Of a stretch of 64,000 nt of DNA, positions 7,581 to 16,284 are shown piece after piece. Location: contig NZ_JBAJII010000001.1 in the NCBI RefSeq assembly GCF_036867195.1, positions 3,472,001 through 3,536,000 of the forward strand, in the 5' to 3' direction. The position numbers were made by a program, and so were the translations under genes. The notes under the pieces are model-generated. The model was not told the DNA's origin. It searched no databases and saw only the letters and a list, made by a program, of their open reading frames with translations. Position 1 is the stretch's first letter; each line of letters opens with the position of its first letter. Origin of the DNA: Arthrobacter sp. Soc17.1.1.1. Its GTDB lineage: Bacteria > Actinomycetota > Actinomycetes > Actinomycetales > Micrococcaceae.

Positions 7581-9047
7581 GTGGAACAGGTCGACGAGGG
7601 CATTCTGGCCGCCGCCCGCAAGGTCATCGCGGTGCACATCAACTACCCCAGCCGGGCCGCCCAGAGGGGCCGTACCCCCGAGCAGCCCTCCTACTTCCTG
7701 AAGCCGTCGTCCTCCCTCGCACTGTCCGGCTCCGCCGTCGAGCGCCCCGCCGGCTGCGAACTGCTCGGGTTCGAGGGTGAGATCGCGCTCATCATCGGCA
7801 CCCCTGCCCGCAGGGTCTCCCCCGGCGAGGCCTGGAGCCACGTCGGCTGGGTCACCGCCGGCAACGACCTCGGCGTCTACGACCTCCGCTATGCCGACAA
7901 GGGCTCGAACCTGCGCTCCAAGGGTGGTGACGGCTTCACCCCCGTGGGTCCCGGCCTCCTGCCTGCGAACTCCCTCGATCCCGCCGCCCTCACCCTCCGC
8001 ACCTGGCACAACGGCACCCTCGTCCAGGACGACACGACGGCCGATCTCCTCTTCCCGTTCTCCCGGCTCATCGCCGACCTGTCGCAGCTGCTGACCCTCG
8101 AACCCGGCGACATCATCCTCACGGGCACGCCGGCCGGAGCGTCGGTCGCCGTCCCCGGAGACGTGCTCGAGGTCGAGGTCGGCGCCGGCGCCCTGTCCAC
8201 CGGACGCCTCACCACCCGCGTGAGCGAGGGCACGACGCCGCTGGCCGGGTTCGGCGCCCGGCCCAGGGCCGACGACGCCCAGCGCGAGGAGGCCTACGGC
8301 TCACGCGAGGCGGCCGGACTGCCGGCACCCGAGCCGACGACCGTGCTCACACCGGACCTTAAGGCGAAGCTCGAGAGCGTCGCCACGGCCACCCTCTCCT
8401 CCCAGCTGCGCAAACGCGGCCTCGACAACGTCAGCATCGACGGACTCACCTCCACGCAGCCGGGACGGCGCGTCGTCGGGCTCGCCCGCACGCTGCGCTA
8501 CGTGCCGAACCGCGAGGACCTGTTCAAGGCCCACGGCGGAGGCTACAACGCGCAGAAACGGGCCATCGACACCGTGAACGAGGGCGAGATCCTCGTGATG
8601 GAGGCCCGCGGCGAGAAGGGCACCGGCACCATCGGGGACATCCTCGCCCTCCGGGCCGAGGTGCGCGGCGCCGCGGCGATCATCACGGACGGCGGTGTGC
8701 GGGACTTCGCGACGGTGGCCGCGATGGACATGCCCACCTACTACGCCAACCCGCACCCGGCGGTGCTGGGGCGGCGCCATATCCCGTGGGACACCGACGT
8801 CACCATCGCCTGCGGCGGCACCACCGTCCAGCCGGGCGACATCATCGTGGCCGACGCCGACGGCATCCTCGTGATCCCGCCCGCTCTCGCCGCCGAACTG
8901 GCCGAGGACGCGATCGCGCAGGAGCGCGAGGAGACGTTCATCGCCCGGATGGTCGCCGAGGGGCACGGCGTCGACGGACTGTACCCGCTGAACGCCACCT
9001 GGCGGGCGCGGTACGAGGAATGGGAGGCGGGGCAGCCCCATGACTGA
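7581..9047 (+). CDS. FAH-domain / RraA-like domain fusion protein of the hpa operon
   Basis: 488 residues from GTG 7581 (GAGGAG six bases upstream). Residues about 10-205 form a fumarylacetoacetate hydrolase (FAH/HpaG) domain with YFLKP, GFEGEIALIIG, GNDLGVYDLRYAD, KGGDGFTP and the C-terminal ILTGTPAG. Residues about 260-460 form an RraA / HMG-aldolase-like domain with GTIGDILALRAEVRGAA and the motif TDGGVRD. In enteric bacteria HpaG consists of two FAH-like halves that decarboxylate and isomerise the ring-cleavage product. Here the second half is replaced by an RraA-like domain, and no separate HpaF isomerase is seen in the operon. I infer that this protein covers the decarboxylase and possibly the isomerase step. 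Its stop codon overlaps the next gene by 8 nt. Confidence 0.85.
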   Translation: MEQVDEGILAAARKVIAVHINYPSRAAQRGRTPEQPSYFLKPSSSLALSGSAVERPAGCELLGFEGEIALIIGTPARRVSPGEAWSHVGWVTAGNDLGVYDLRYADKGSNLRSKGGDGFTPVGPGLLPANSLDPAALTLRTWHNGTLVQDDTTADLLFPFSRLIADLSQLLTLEPGDIILTGTPAGASVAVPGDVLEVEVGAGALSTGRLTTRVSEGTTPLAGFGARPRADDAQREEAYGSREAAGLPAPEPTTVLTPDLKAKLESVATATLSSQLRKRGLDNVSIDGLTSTQPGRRVVGLARTLRYVPNREDLFKAHGGGYNAQKRAIDTVNEGEILVMEARGEKGTGTIGDILALRAEVRGAAAIITDGGVRDFATVAAMDMPTYYANPHPAVLGRRHIPWDTDVTIACGGTTVQPGDIIVADADGILVIPPALAAELAEDAIAQEREETFIARMVAEGHGVDGLYPLNATWRARYEEWEAGQPHD

Positions 9048-9729
9048 GGTGACCGGGACCGCGAACGACGCGGTGGCGGAGGGCAGCAAGTCGCAGCAGG
9101 CCTATGCCGCCGTCACGGCGCGGATCGTCGACGGCACCTACCCGCCGGGGCACCGCCTCGTCCTCGCCGCGATCGCGCAGGACCTCGGGGTGAGCGTGGT
9201 GCCCGTGCGGGAGGCGATCCGCCGCCTCGAAGCCGAGGGCCTGGTGACCTTCCAGCGCAATGTCGGTGCGACGGTCGCCGGGATCGACCCCACAGAGTAC
9301 CTCTACACGATGCAGACGCTGAGCCTCGTCGAAGGCGCCGCGACGGCCCTGTCCGCCCCCTTCATCGGCGCGGGGGACGTGGCCCGCGCGCGGTCGGTTA
9401 ACGAGGAGATGCGCGCCTGCCTGGAGCACTTCGACCCGGTGCGCTTCACACGGCTCAACCAGGACTTCCACGCCATCCTCTTCGAGCACTGCCCGAATCC
9501 GCACATCCTCGACCTCGTGCACCGCGGCTGGAACCGCCTGGCATCGCTGCGGTCCTCGACCTTCCGCTTCGTCCCGGGCCGCGCCCGCGACTCCGTGGCG
9601 GAACACGAGGCGTTGCTCCGCCTGATCGAGGAGGGGGCCGACGCCGACACGGTCGAGCGCGCGGCCCGCTCCCACCGCAGCGCCACCCTCGACGCCTACC
9701 TGGCGCACGCCCAGGACAGCCGCGCATGA
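9040..9729 (+). CDS. GntR family (FCD) transcriptional regulator
   Basis: 229 residues. An N-terminal winged helix (about 20-85: QQAYAAVTARIVDGTYPPG, AQDLGVSVVPVREAIRRLEA, GLVTFQ) is followed by an all-helical FCD ligand domain with the metal/ligand residues of HxxxH type (DFHAILFEHCPNPH). FCD regulators usually repress catabolic operons and release DNA when the pathway substrate or intermediate binds. It overlaps the FAH-RraA gene (ATG inside ...ATGACTGA) and precedes hpaE by 46 bp, so it is an autoregulated member of the operon. Its likely operator is TCGTATACGA at 7546-7555. Confidence 0.9.
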   Translation: MTEVTGTANDAVAEGSKSQQAYAAVTARIVDGTYPPGHRLVLAAIAQDLGVSVVPVREAIRRLEAEGLVTFQRNVGATVAGIDPTEYLYTMQTLSLVEGAATALSAPFIGAGDVARARSVNEEMRACLEHFDPVRFTRLNQDFHAILFEHCPNPHILDLVHRGWNRLASLRSSTFRFVPGRARDSVAEHEALLRLIEEGADADTVERAARSHRSATLDAYLAHAQDSRA

Positions 9730-9775
9730 CGTCCCAGCCCCTGATCCCGCCCAGAACCACCGTGAGGACCCACTG

Positions 9776-11314
9776 ATGACCACGACCGGCGCCGCGACCG
9801 AGCAGTACATCCCCGAGGGCCTGCCCTCCACCATCCAGCACTACATCGGCGGGCGCTTCGTCGACTCGATCGGCGGGAAGACCTTCGAGGTCCTCGACCC
9901 GGTGTCCAACACCCCGTACGCCACCGCCGCGGCGGGGCAGCAGGAGGACATCGACGCCGCGGTCGCCGCCGCCCGCGAGGCGTTCACCGACGGCCCGTGG
10001 CCCCGCCTGAAGCCCCGTGAGCGCGCCCGCGTGCTGAACCGGATCGCCGACGCCGTCGAGGCCCAGGAGTCCCGGCTCGCCGAACTCGAGACGTTCGACA
10101 CCGGCCTGCCCATCACCCAGGCGAAGGGGCAGGCGCTGCGTGCGGCCGAGAACTTCCGCTTCTTCGCGGACCTCATCGTGGCGCAGTTCGACGACGCCAT
10201 GAAGGTGCCCGGCTCGCAGATCAACTACGTGAACCGCAAGCCCATCGGCGTCGCCGGGCTCATCACCCCGTGGAACACGCCCTTCATGCTCGAGTCCTGG
10301 AAGCTCGCGCCCGCGCTGGCGACGGGCAACGCCGTGGTGCTGAAGCCGGCCGAGTTCACGCCCCTCTCCGCTTCCCTGTGGGCGCAGATCTTCAAGGACG
10401 CGGGCCTGCCCGACGGCGTGTTCAACCTCGTCAACGGACTCGGCGAGGAGGCCGGGGACGCCCTCGTGAAGCACCCGGACGTCCCGCTGATCTCCTTCAC
10501 GGGCGAGACCACCACGGGCCAGACGATCTTCCGGAACGCCGCAGCCAACCTCAAGGGACTCTCCATGGAGCTCGGCGGGAAGTCACCCTGCGTCGTCTTC
10601 GCCGATGCGGACATCGACGCCGCCATCGACTCGGCCCTCTTCGGCGTGTTCTCCCTCAACGGCGAGCGCTGCACCGCCGGCTCCCGCATCCTCGTCGAAC
10701 GCCCCGTGTACGAGGAGTTCTGCGAGAAGTACGCCGCGCGGGCGAAGGCCATCGTCGTCGGCGACCCGCACGACCCGAAGACAGAGGTGGGCGCGCTCGT
10801 GCACCCCGAGCACTTCGAGAAGGTGGCCTCCTACCTGGAGATCGGGAAGACCGAGGGCCGCCTGCTCGCCGGCGGCGGACGCCCGGAGCACCTCCCGGAG
10901 GGCAACTACATCGCCCCCACGGTCTTCGCCGACGTCTCCCCGGACGCCCGGATCTTCCAGGAGGAGATCTTCGGCCCCGTCGTCGCCCTCACCCCCTTCG
11001 ACACCGACGCCGAGGCCCTGGAACTCGCGAACAACACGAAGTACGGGCTCGCGGCCTACGTGTGGACGAAGGACCTGACCCGGGCCCACACCTTCGCGCA
11101 GAGCGTCGAGGCGGGCATGGTGTGGCTCAACAGCCACAACGTCCGCGACCTCCGCACGCCCTTCGGCGGGGTCAAGTCCTCGGGCCTCGGCCACGAGGGC
11201 GGCTACCGCTCCATCGACTTCTACACCGACCAGCAGGCCGTGCACATCACGCTCGGCACCGTCCACACACCGAAGTTCGGCAGCATCGCAGACTCCGCAG
11301 CCAACGAAGGCTGA
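9776..11314 (+). CDS. hpaE: 5-carboxymethyl-2-hydroxymuconate semialdehyde dehydrogenase
   Basis: 512 residues, an NAD-dependent aldehyde dehydrogenase of the ALDH superfamily. It oxidises the ring-cleavage semialdehyde of homoprotocatechuate to 5-carboxymethyl-2-hydroxymuconate. Catalytic residues are all present: Asn167 (PWNTPF), Lys190 (VVLKPAEFTP), Glu265 (MELGGKSP) and Cys299 (NGERCTAGSR). The substrate is assigned from context: it lies between the FCD regulator and hpaD. The start ATG at 9776 follows GAGGACCCACTG. An ALDH acting on another muconate semialdehyde cannot be excluded from sequence alone. Confidence 0.92.
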   Translation: MTTTGAATEQYIPEGLPSTIQHYIGGRFVDSIGGKTFEVLDPVSNTPYATAAAGQQEDIDAAVAAAREAFTDGPWPRLKPRERARVLNRIADAVEAQESRLAELETFDTGLPITQAKGQALRAAENFRFFADLIVAQFDDAMKVPGSQINYVNRKPIGVAGLITPWNTPFMLESWKLAPALATGNAVVLKPAEFTPLSASLWAQIFKDAGLPDGVFNLVNGLGEEAGDALVKHPDVPLISFTGETTTGQTIFRNAAANLKGLSMELGGKSPCVVFADADIDAAIDSALFGVFSLNGERCTAGSRILVERPVYEEFCEKYAARAKAIVVGDPHDPKTEVGALVHPEHFEKVASYLEIGKTEGRLLAGGGRPEHLPEGNYIAPTVFADVSPDARIFQEEIFGPVVALTPFDTDAEALELANNTKYGLAAYVWTKDLTRAHTFAQSVEAGMVWLNSHNVRDLRTPFGGVKSSGLGHEGGYRSIDFYTDQQAVHITLGTVHTPKFGSIADSAANEG

Positions 11315-11346
11315 CACCCCTCCCGCTCGACGAAGAGAGAACCACC

Positions 11347-12426
11347 ATGGCCCAGCCCATCCCCACGCCCTCGGTCCCAGCCCCGGACATCGTCCGCTGC
11401 GCGTACATGGAGATCGTGGTCACCGACCTCGCCCGCTCCCGCCAGTTCTACGTGGACGTCCTCGGCCTGCACGTCACGGAGGAGGACGACGAGGCGATCT
11501 ACCTGCGCTCGCTCGAGGAGTTCATCCACCACAACCTCGTGCTGCGGAAGGGACCGGTCGCCGCCGTCGCCGCCTTCGCGTACCGCGTGAGGTCCCCTGC
11601 CGAGGTGGACGCCGCCGAGGCCTACTACAGGGAACTGGGCTGCCGCACCGAACGCCGCGCAGGAGGCTTCACCAGGGGCGTCGGGGACTCCGTCCGCGTC
11701 GAGGATCCGCTGGGCTTCCCCTACGAGTTCTTCTACGACGTCGAGCACGTGGAGCGCCTCACCCAGCGCTACGACCTCTACTCGGCGGGCGAACTGGTGC
11801 GCCTGGACCACTTCAACCAGGTGACCCCGGACGTCCCGCGCGGGCGTGCGTACCTCGAGGACCTCGGCTTCCGGGTCTCCGAGGACATCCAGGACTCCGA
11901 CGGCGTCACCTACGCCGTGTGGATGCACCGCAAGCAGACCGTGCATGACACCGCCCTGACCGGCGGCAACGGTCCCCGCATGCACCACGTGGCCTTCGCG
12001 ACCCACGAGAAGCACAACATCATCCAGATCTGCGACAAGATGGGCGCCCTGCGCATCAGCGACCGCATCGAGCGCGGGCCCGGACGGCACGGCGTCTCGA
12101 ACGCCTTCTACCTCTACATCCTCGACCCGGACGGTCACCGCATCGAGATCTACTGCCAGGACTACTACACGGGCGATCCGGACAACCCGACCATCACGTG
12201 GGACGTGCACGACAACCAGCGCCGCGACTGGTGGGGCAACGCCGTCGTGCCGTCCTGGTACTCGGAGGCCTCCCTGGTCCTGGACCTCGACGGCACCCCC
12301 CAGCCCGTCGTGGCCCGCGAGGACAGGAGCGAGATGGCCGTGACCGTCGGCGCCGACGGCTTCTCCTACACGCGCAGGCACGACGGCGGCACGGCCGAGG
12401 GCTTCAAGCTCGGCACCCAGCTCTGA
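11347..12426 (+). CDS. hpaD: 3,4-dihydroxyphenylacetate (homoprotocatechuate) 2,3-dioxygenase
   Basis: 359 residues, an extradiol dioxygenase of the vicinal oxygen chelate fold, as in Brevibacterium fuscum HPCD (Fe) and Arthrobacter MndD (Mn). It opens the ring of homoprotocatechuate next to the diol. Counting from ATG 11347, the residues fall at the same numbers as in HPCD. Metal ligands are His155 (RLDHFNQ), His214 (RMHHVAF) and Glu267 (HRIEIYC). Second-sphere residues are His200 (KQTVHDT), His248 (GRHGVS) and Tyr257 (YLYILD). Metal identity (Fe or Mn) cannot be read from the ligands. The gene follows hpaE by 32 bp with a GAGAGA ribosome binding site and is followed by hpaH. Confidence 0.96.
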   Translation: MAQPIPTPSVPAPDIVRCAYMEIVVTDLARSRQFYVDVLGLHVTEEDDEAIYLRSLEEFIHHNLVLRKGPVAAVAAFAYRVRSPAEVDAAEAYYRELGCRTERRAGGFTRGVGDSVRVEDPLGFPYEFFYDVEHVERLTQRYDLYSAGELVRLDHFNQVTPDVPRGRAYLEDLGFRVSEDIQDSDGVTYAVWMHRKQTVHDTALTGGNGPRMHHVAFATHEKHNIIQICDKMGALRISDRIERGPGRHGVSNAFYLYILDPDGHRIEIYCQDYYTGDPDNPTITWDVHDNQRRDWWGNAVVPSWYSEASLVLDLDGTPQPVVAREDRSEMAVTVGADGFSYTRRHDGGTAEGFKLGTQL

Positions 12427-12445
12427 GACCCGCAGGAGGACACCG

Positions 12446-13231
12446 ATGCTCGATCCCCGGACCATCAGCCGGATCGCCGACGAACTGCTCGACGCCGCCC
12501 GCACCCGGACCCCGGTGCCGCTGCTGACCGCCCGCTACCCGGACATGACGGTCGAGGATTCCTACGCCGTGCAGCGGCTCTGGCGGCAGCGCAACGAGGA
12601 CGCCGGCCGCACACTCGTGGGCCGGAAGATCGGGCTCACCTCGAGGGCCATGCAGGCGGCCACCGGCATCACCGAGCCCGACTACGGGGCGATCTTCGAC
12701 GACATGGTCCTCGAGACCGGCTGCTCCGTGGAGTGGGAGCGCTACACGAAGCCGCGGGTCGAGGTGGAGCTGGCCTTCGTGCTGAAGGACGACCTCGCCG
12801 GACCGAGCTGCACGATCTTCGACGTCCTGAATGCGACCGACTACGTGGTGCCGGCCCTGGAGATCCTGGATTCGCGGATCGAGATGGAGGGCCGGACCAT
12901 CGTGGACACCATCTCCGACAACGCGGCGATGGGCGCCATGGTGGTGGGCGGCAGGCCTGTGAAGCCCGACGCCGTCGACCTGCGCTGGGTCGCCGCGATC
13001 CTCTACAAGAACCAGGTGGTGGAGGAGACCGGGGTGGCCGCCGGGGTCCTGGACCATCCCGCCGCAGGCGTGCACTGGCTCGCGAACAAGATCGCCGCCC
13101 ACGGGGACGGCCTGAAGGCCGGGGACATCATCCTCGCCGGATCCTTCACCCGACCCATGTGGGTGGACCGGGGCGACACCGTCCACGCCGACTACGGAGC
13201 ACTGGGAGCCGTCACATGCCGCTTCACCTAG
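12446..13231 (+). CDS. hpaH: 2-oxo-hept-4-ene-1,7-dioate hydratase
   Basis: 261 residues, of the MhpD/HpaH hydratase group within the FAH-like fold. It adds water to the dienoate produced after decarboxylation, giving 4-hydroxy-2-oxoheptanedioate. Family features are DSYAVQRLWRQRNEDAG, GRKIGLTSRAMQ, PDYGAIFDDM, PRVEVELAFVLKDDL and the C-terminal GDIILAGSFTRPMWVDRGD. The carboxylate-coordinating acidic residues of the PRVEVE segment are in place. The start ATG at 12446 follows AGGAGG (spacing 6). It overlaps hpaI by 16 nt, so the two are translationally coupled. Confidence 0.93.
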   Translation: MLDPRTISRIADELLDAARTRTPVPLLTARYPDMTVEDSYAVQRLWRQRNEDAGRTLVGRKIGLTSRAMQAATGITEPDYGAIFDDMVLETGCSVEWERYTKPRVEVELAFVLKDDLAGPSCTIFDVLNATDYVVPALEILDSRIEMEGRTIVDTISDNAAMGAMVVGGRPVKPDAVDLRWVAAILYKNQVVEETGVAAGVLDHPAAGVHWLANKIAAHGDGLKAGDIILAGSFTRPMWVDRGDTVHADYGALGAVTCRFT

Positions 13232-14019
13232 CCCCCACGTTCGCCGACGCCCTCGCCGCGGCCGACCGGCCGCTCGCCGGCATGTGGGTCTGCTCCGGCA
13301 GCCCGCTGGTCGCCGAGATCTGCGCCGGCGCCGGGCTGGACTGGCTGCTCATCGACGCCGAACACAGCCCCAACGGCCTCGAGTCCATCCTCGCCCAGCT
13401 CCAGGCTGTCCACGGGTACCCGGTGCAGACGCTCGTCCGGCCGCCCGTCAACGACACCGTGCTCATCAAGCAGTACCTCGACCTCGGCGTGCAGAACCTG
13501 CTGATCCCCATGGTGCACTCGGCGGCCGACGCGCGGGCCGCCGTCGCCGCCACCCGCTATCCGCCCGACGGCGTCCGCGGCGTCGGCTCGGCGCTGGCCC
13601 GGGCCGCCCGCTGGAACAGGGTCCCCGACTATCTGGCCTCCGCGGGGTCGACGGTCAGCGTGACGGTGCAGATCGAGTCCACAGCCGCCGTCGGGGCCGT
13701 GGAGGACATCCTCGCGGTCGACGGCGTCGACGCCATCTTCATGGGGCCCTCCGACCTCGCCGCCTCCATGGGGCTCCTCGGTCAGCAGGAACACCCGGAC
13801 GTACGTGCCGCCGTCGGGCAGTGCCTCGCGGCCGCCCGGCGGGCGGGAAAACCGGCCGGGGTCAACGCCTTCACCCCGGACACCGCCCGCAGGTACCTCG
13901 ACGGCGGGGCGCGCTTCGTCCTCGTCGGGGCCGACGTCGCCCTCCTCGCCCGTGGTTCCGAGGCCCTGGCCGCCACCTTCGTCCCCGCGACCGACGGCGG
14001 AGCCCCGGGGAGCTACTGA
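13216..14019 (+). CDS. hpaI: 4-hydroxy-2-oxoheptanedioate aldolase
   Basis: 267 residues, a class II (metal-dependent) pyruvate aldolase of the HpcH/HpaI family. It splits the last pathway intermediate into pyruvate and succinate semialdehyde. Active-site residues line up with E. coli HpaI with a constant shift of five: His50 (DAEHSPN), Arg75 (TLVRPPVND), metal ligands Glu154 (QIESTAAV) and Asp180 (MGPSDLAASMG). The start ATG at 13216 lies inside the end of hpaH. It is the last gene of the operon, and its stop overlaps by 7 nt the stop of the convergent lyase-like gene. Confidence 0.95.
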   Translation: MPLHLAPTFADALAAADRPLAGMWVCSGSPLVAEICAGAGLDWLLIDAEHSPNGLESILAQLQAVHGYPVQTLVRPPVNDTVLIKQYLDLGVQNLLIPMVHSAADARAAVAATRYPPDGVRGVGSALARAARWNRVPDYLASAGSTVSVTVQIESTAAVGAVEDILAVDGVDAIFMGPSDLAASMGLLGQQEHPDVRAAVGQCLAAARRAGKPAGVNAFTPDTARRYLDGGARFVLVGADVALLARGSEALAATFVPATDGGAPGSY

Positions 14020-15491
14020 ACCGACGGGAACCCCTCCCTCAGCCTGCGGTGGACCTCCGCCGCTGATGCCGCTCCCGCGGCCGCCCCATGGGCCAGTTCC
14101 GCGGCCCGGGTGGCCCCGCCGCCCAGGCGGACGGGAGACGACAGGTCGAGCAGGTCGACCGCCAGCAGCACCTCGATCGCGAGGATGTCCGCGAGGAGCC
14201 CGACGGCCTCCTCGGTCCTCCTGACCGTCAGGACCGCGCCCGTGGCATGATCCTCGATGCCCCCGTCCAGGACGGTCGAGTCCAGGGTCGCGGGCTCGGC
14301 CAGCAGGCGCAGGGCGGTGAAGGATGCCGACGCGGCGTACCGGAGCTGGACCCCGGGCAGGGACGCCGGGCCCGTCGCCTGCGGCGGTGGGCCCTGCTGG
14401 AGAGCACCCATGACGGCATTCCACAGGTGGCTCATGCGCCGCTCGCTGAGCTGCCCCGCATGGACGAGGGCCACGCGCAGGGCGTCGAAGGACACGGCCA
14501 TCACCATCGGGTGGAAGTTGCCGTTGCTGATCACGGTGCCGGAGCCGACGTCGGCGAGGGGGTTGTCGCTCGCCGAGTTCAGTTCGACCTCCACGGCCCG
14601 GCGCGTGACGGTCAGGAACTCGCGGAGGGCTCCGTGGACCTGCGGGACCACCCGGAACGAGAGCGCGTCCTGGACGGACCGCGGTCCCGCGGCCTCCAGG
14701 AGACGGCTGCCCTGCAGCAGGTCCAGGACGTGTGCGGCAGCGGCGATCTGTCCCGGATAGGGCTTCGCACGGCCGACCGCGGGCAGGACGACGGACGGGT
14801 TGCCGCCCGTCGCCTCGAGGGACAGCGCGGCGGCTTCATCGGCGGCGTCAGCAACCCGGGCGGCGTGGCCGACGACGATGGCGCCGTGTCCCACGGAGAC
14901 CCCGTTGGCGGAGATGAGTGCGAGACCGTCCTTCCCCTTGAGGCGGAGCGGCGGGATCCCCGCGCGGCGCAGTGCCTCCCCGCCGGGAAGGGTCTCACCG
15001 TCGTACCGGGCGGCACCTGCGCCGACGGCCACCTGGGCGATCCCCGCCATGTGGCCGATGTCCGCGGCGCCGATGGAACCCGTCGCGGGCAACACCGGGT
15101 GGACCCCGGCGTTGAGCATGGACACCAGGGTCGTGGCTGCCGCGAGGCTCGCCCCGGAGCCACCCTGTGCCATGCCGTTGACCCGCACGGCCATCGCCGC
15201 CCGGACGACGTCCTGCGGGAGCGGCGGCCCGAACGCTCCGCCGTGGGTTGCCACGAGCATCTGCTGCTGCCGTTCGAGTTCCTCGCGACGGATGCGCTGG
15301 TCCTTGCCGTGCCCCACGTTCGTGGTGAGCCCGTAGACCGGGACCCCGGATACCAGCGCCTCGTCGATCAGCGCGCGGCCCGCTGCGATCCGCGCCCGCG
15401 CGGTGTCGCCGAGCCTCAGCTCCGCACCCCCGACGGCGGCCAGCAGATCCTCGATGGTCAGGGGCTGCGCATCCACGCCGACGTGGTCCAT
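14013..15491 (-). CDS. Aromatic amino acid lyase homologue lacking the MIO serine
   Basis: 492 residues from ATG 15491 (GGAGG five bases upstream; a GTG at 15536 is an alternative). It is clearly of the histidine/phenylalanine ammonia-lyase superfamily, with Tyr53 in YGLTTNVGHG, VNGMAQGGSGAS, the segment RSVQDALSFRVVPQVHG, VELNSASDNPLAD and NGNFHPMVMA. Numbering matches Pseudomonas HAL. The prosthetic MIO group is made from Ala142-Ser143-Gly144 in that enzyme, but here the bases read Ala142-Ala143-Asp144 (GSIGAADIGHMAG). Without Ser143 the classical autocatalytic MIO ring cannot form. It may be a non-MIO enzyme, a binding protein or a degenerate lyase. It ends tail to tail with hpaI; no hut genes are nearby. 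Confidence 0.85.
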   Translation of the reverse strand: MDHVGVDAQPLTIEDLLAAVGGAELRLGDTARARIAAGRALIDEALVSGVPVYGLTTNVGHGKDQRIRREELERQQQMLVATHGGAFGPPLPQDVVRAAMAVRVNGMAQGGSGASLAAATTLVSMLNAGVHPVLPATGSIGAADIGHMAGIAQVAVGAGAARYDGETLPGGEALRRAGIPPLRLKGKDGLALISANGVSVGHGAIVVGHAARVADAADEAAALSLEATGGNPSVVLPAVGRAKPYPGQIAAAAHVLDLLQGSRLLEAAGPRSVQDALSFRVVPQVHGALREFLTVTRRAVEVELNSASDNPLADVGSGTVISNGNFHPMVMAVSFDALRVALVHAGQLSERRMSHLWNAVMGALQQGPPPQATGPASLPGVQLRYAASASFTALRLLAEPATLDSTVLDGGIEDHATGAVLTVRRTEEAVGLLADILAIEVLLAVDLLDLSSPVRLGGGATRAAELAHGAAAGAASAAEVHRRLREGFPSVQ

Positions 15492-15669
15492 GATCGCCTC
15501 CAGGATCCGGGAACGCCCCTGCGGACGTGGCGACACTGTACTCCTGTCCGGGCATCGGGGGGAGGCCCCACGGCGGTGCCCCGGACCACCCGCCCTGCGC
15601 AGCTCCCAGCAGATCTGCCTCCGGCAGCACGCCCTTGTCCGGCCACGGCGCCGGGACGAGGGTGGGGTC

Positions 15670-16284
15670 ATGACCGACGAACGCAGACCCACATCCCTCG
15701 ACGACACCCTGACCCAGCAGCTCATGAGCCACCGGATCCTGCTGCTCGGCACCGAACTGGACCAGGAGGGCGGCAACCGGCTGTGCACGCAGCTGATGCT
15801 GCTCTCCGCCGAGGACCCGCAGCGGGACATCAGCCTGTGGATCAACTCCCCCGGCGGGTCCGTGCCCGCGATGCTCGCGATCCGAGACGTCATGCGCCTC
15901 ATCCCGAACGACGTCTCCACCGTGGTCCTGGGCCTGGCCCTCAGCGCCGGACAGTTCCTCCTCAGCGCCGGGACGCACGGCAAGCGCTTCGCCCTGCCGC
16001 ACGCCCGCGTGCTGCTGCACCAGGGCTCCGGCGGTATCGGCGGCACCGCGATGGACATCGCCATCCAGGCCGAGGACCTGCGGCACACACGGGACACCGT
16101 GCTCGGGCTCATCGCCGCGGACACCGGTCAGCCGATCGGGCGCGTCACCGCCGACTCCCTGCGTGACCGCTGGTTCACGGCGGCCGAGGCGCGGGAGTAC
16201 GGGTTCGTGGACCGGATCATCGACCACCTGGACGACATCCGGCCGGGCCGGCGCGCGGCCGTCAGCCTGGGCGGTGTGCGATGA
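15670..16284 (+). CDS. clpP: ClpP-family serine protease subunit (catalytically complete)
   Basis: 204 residues, the proteolytic subunit of a Clp-type barrel protease that degrades proteins delivered by AAA+ unfoldases in the cytosol. The triad is intact: Ser92 (GLALSAGQFLLSAG), His117 (RVLLHQGSGG) and Asp166 (DSLRDRWFT). The oligomer/handle segment and the SLWINSPGGSVPAMLAIRD strand are present. The start ATG at 15670 has a GGTGGGGT upstream; a longer frame to 15403 has no ribosome binding site. It overlaps the second clpP by 4 nt. No Clp ATPase is encoded here, so partners must come from elsewhere. Confidence 0.93.
   Translation: MTDERRPTSLDDTLTQQLMSHRILLLGTELDQEGGNRLCTQLMLLSAEDPQRDISLWINSPGGSVPAMLAIRDVMRLIPNDVSTVVLGLALSAGQFLLSAGTHGKRFALPHARVLLHQGSGGIGGTAMDIAIQAEDLRHTRDTVLGLIAADTGQPIGRVTADSLRDRWFTAAEAREYGFVDRIIDHLDDIRPGRRAAVSLGGVR

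Noticed and set aside
9455..10474. 339-residue minus-strand frame opposite the GntR gene and hpaE
   Set aside because: Lies opposite genes with complete motifs; no domain or ribosome binding site of its own.
14088..16166. 692-residue plus-strand frame across the lyase and clpP genes
   Set aside because: Composition is biased (Arg, Gly, Pro) and it opposes the well-supported lyase; no domain was recognised.
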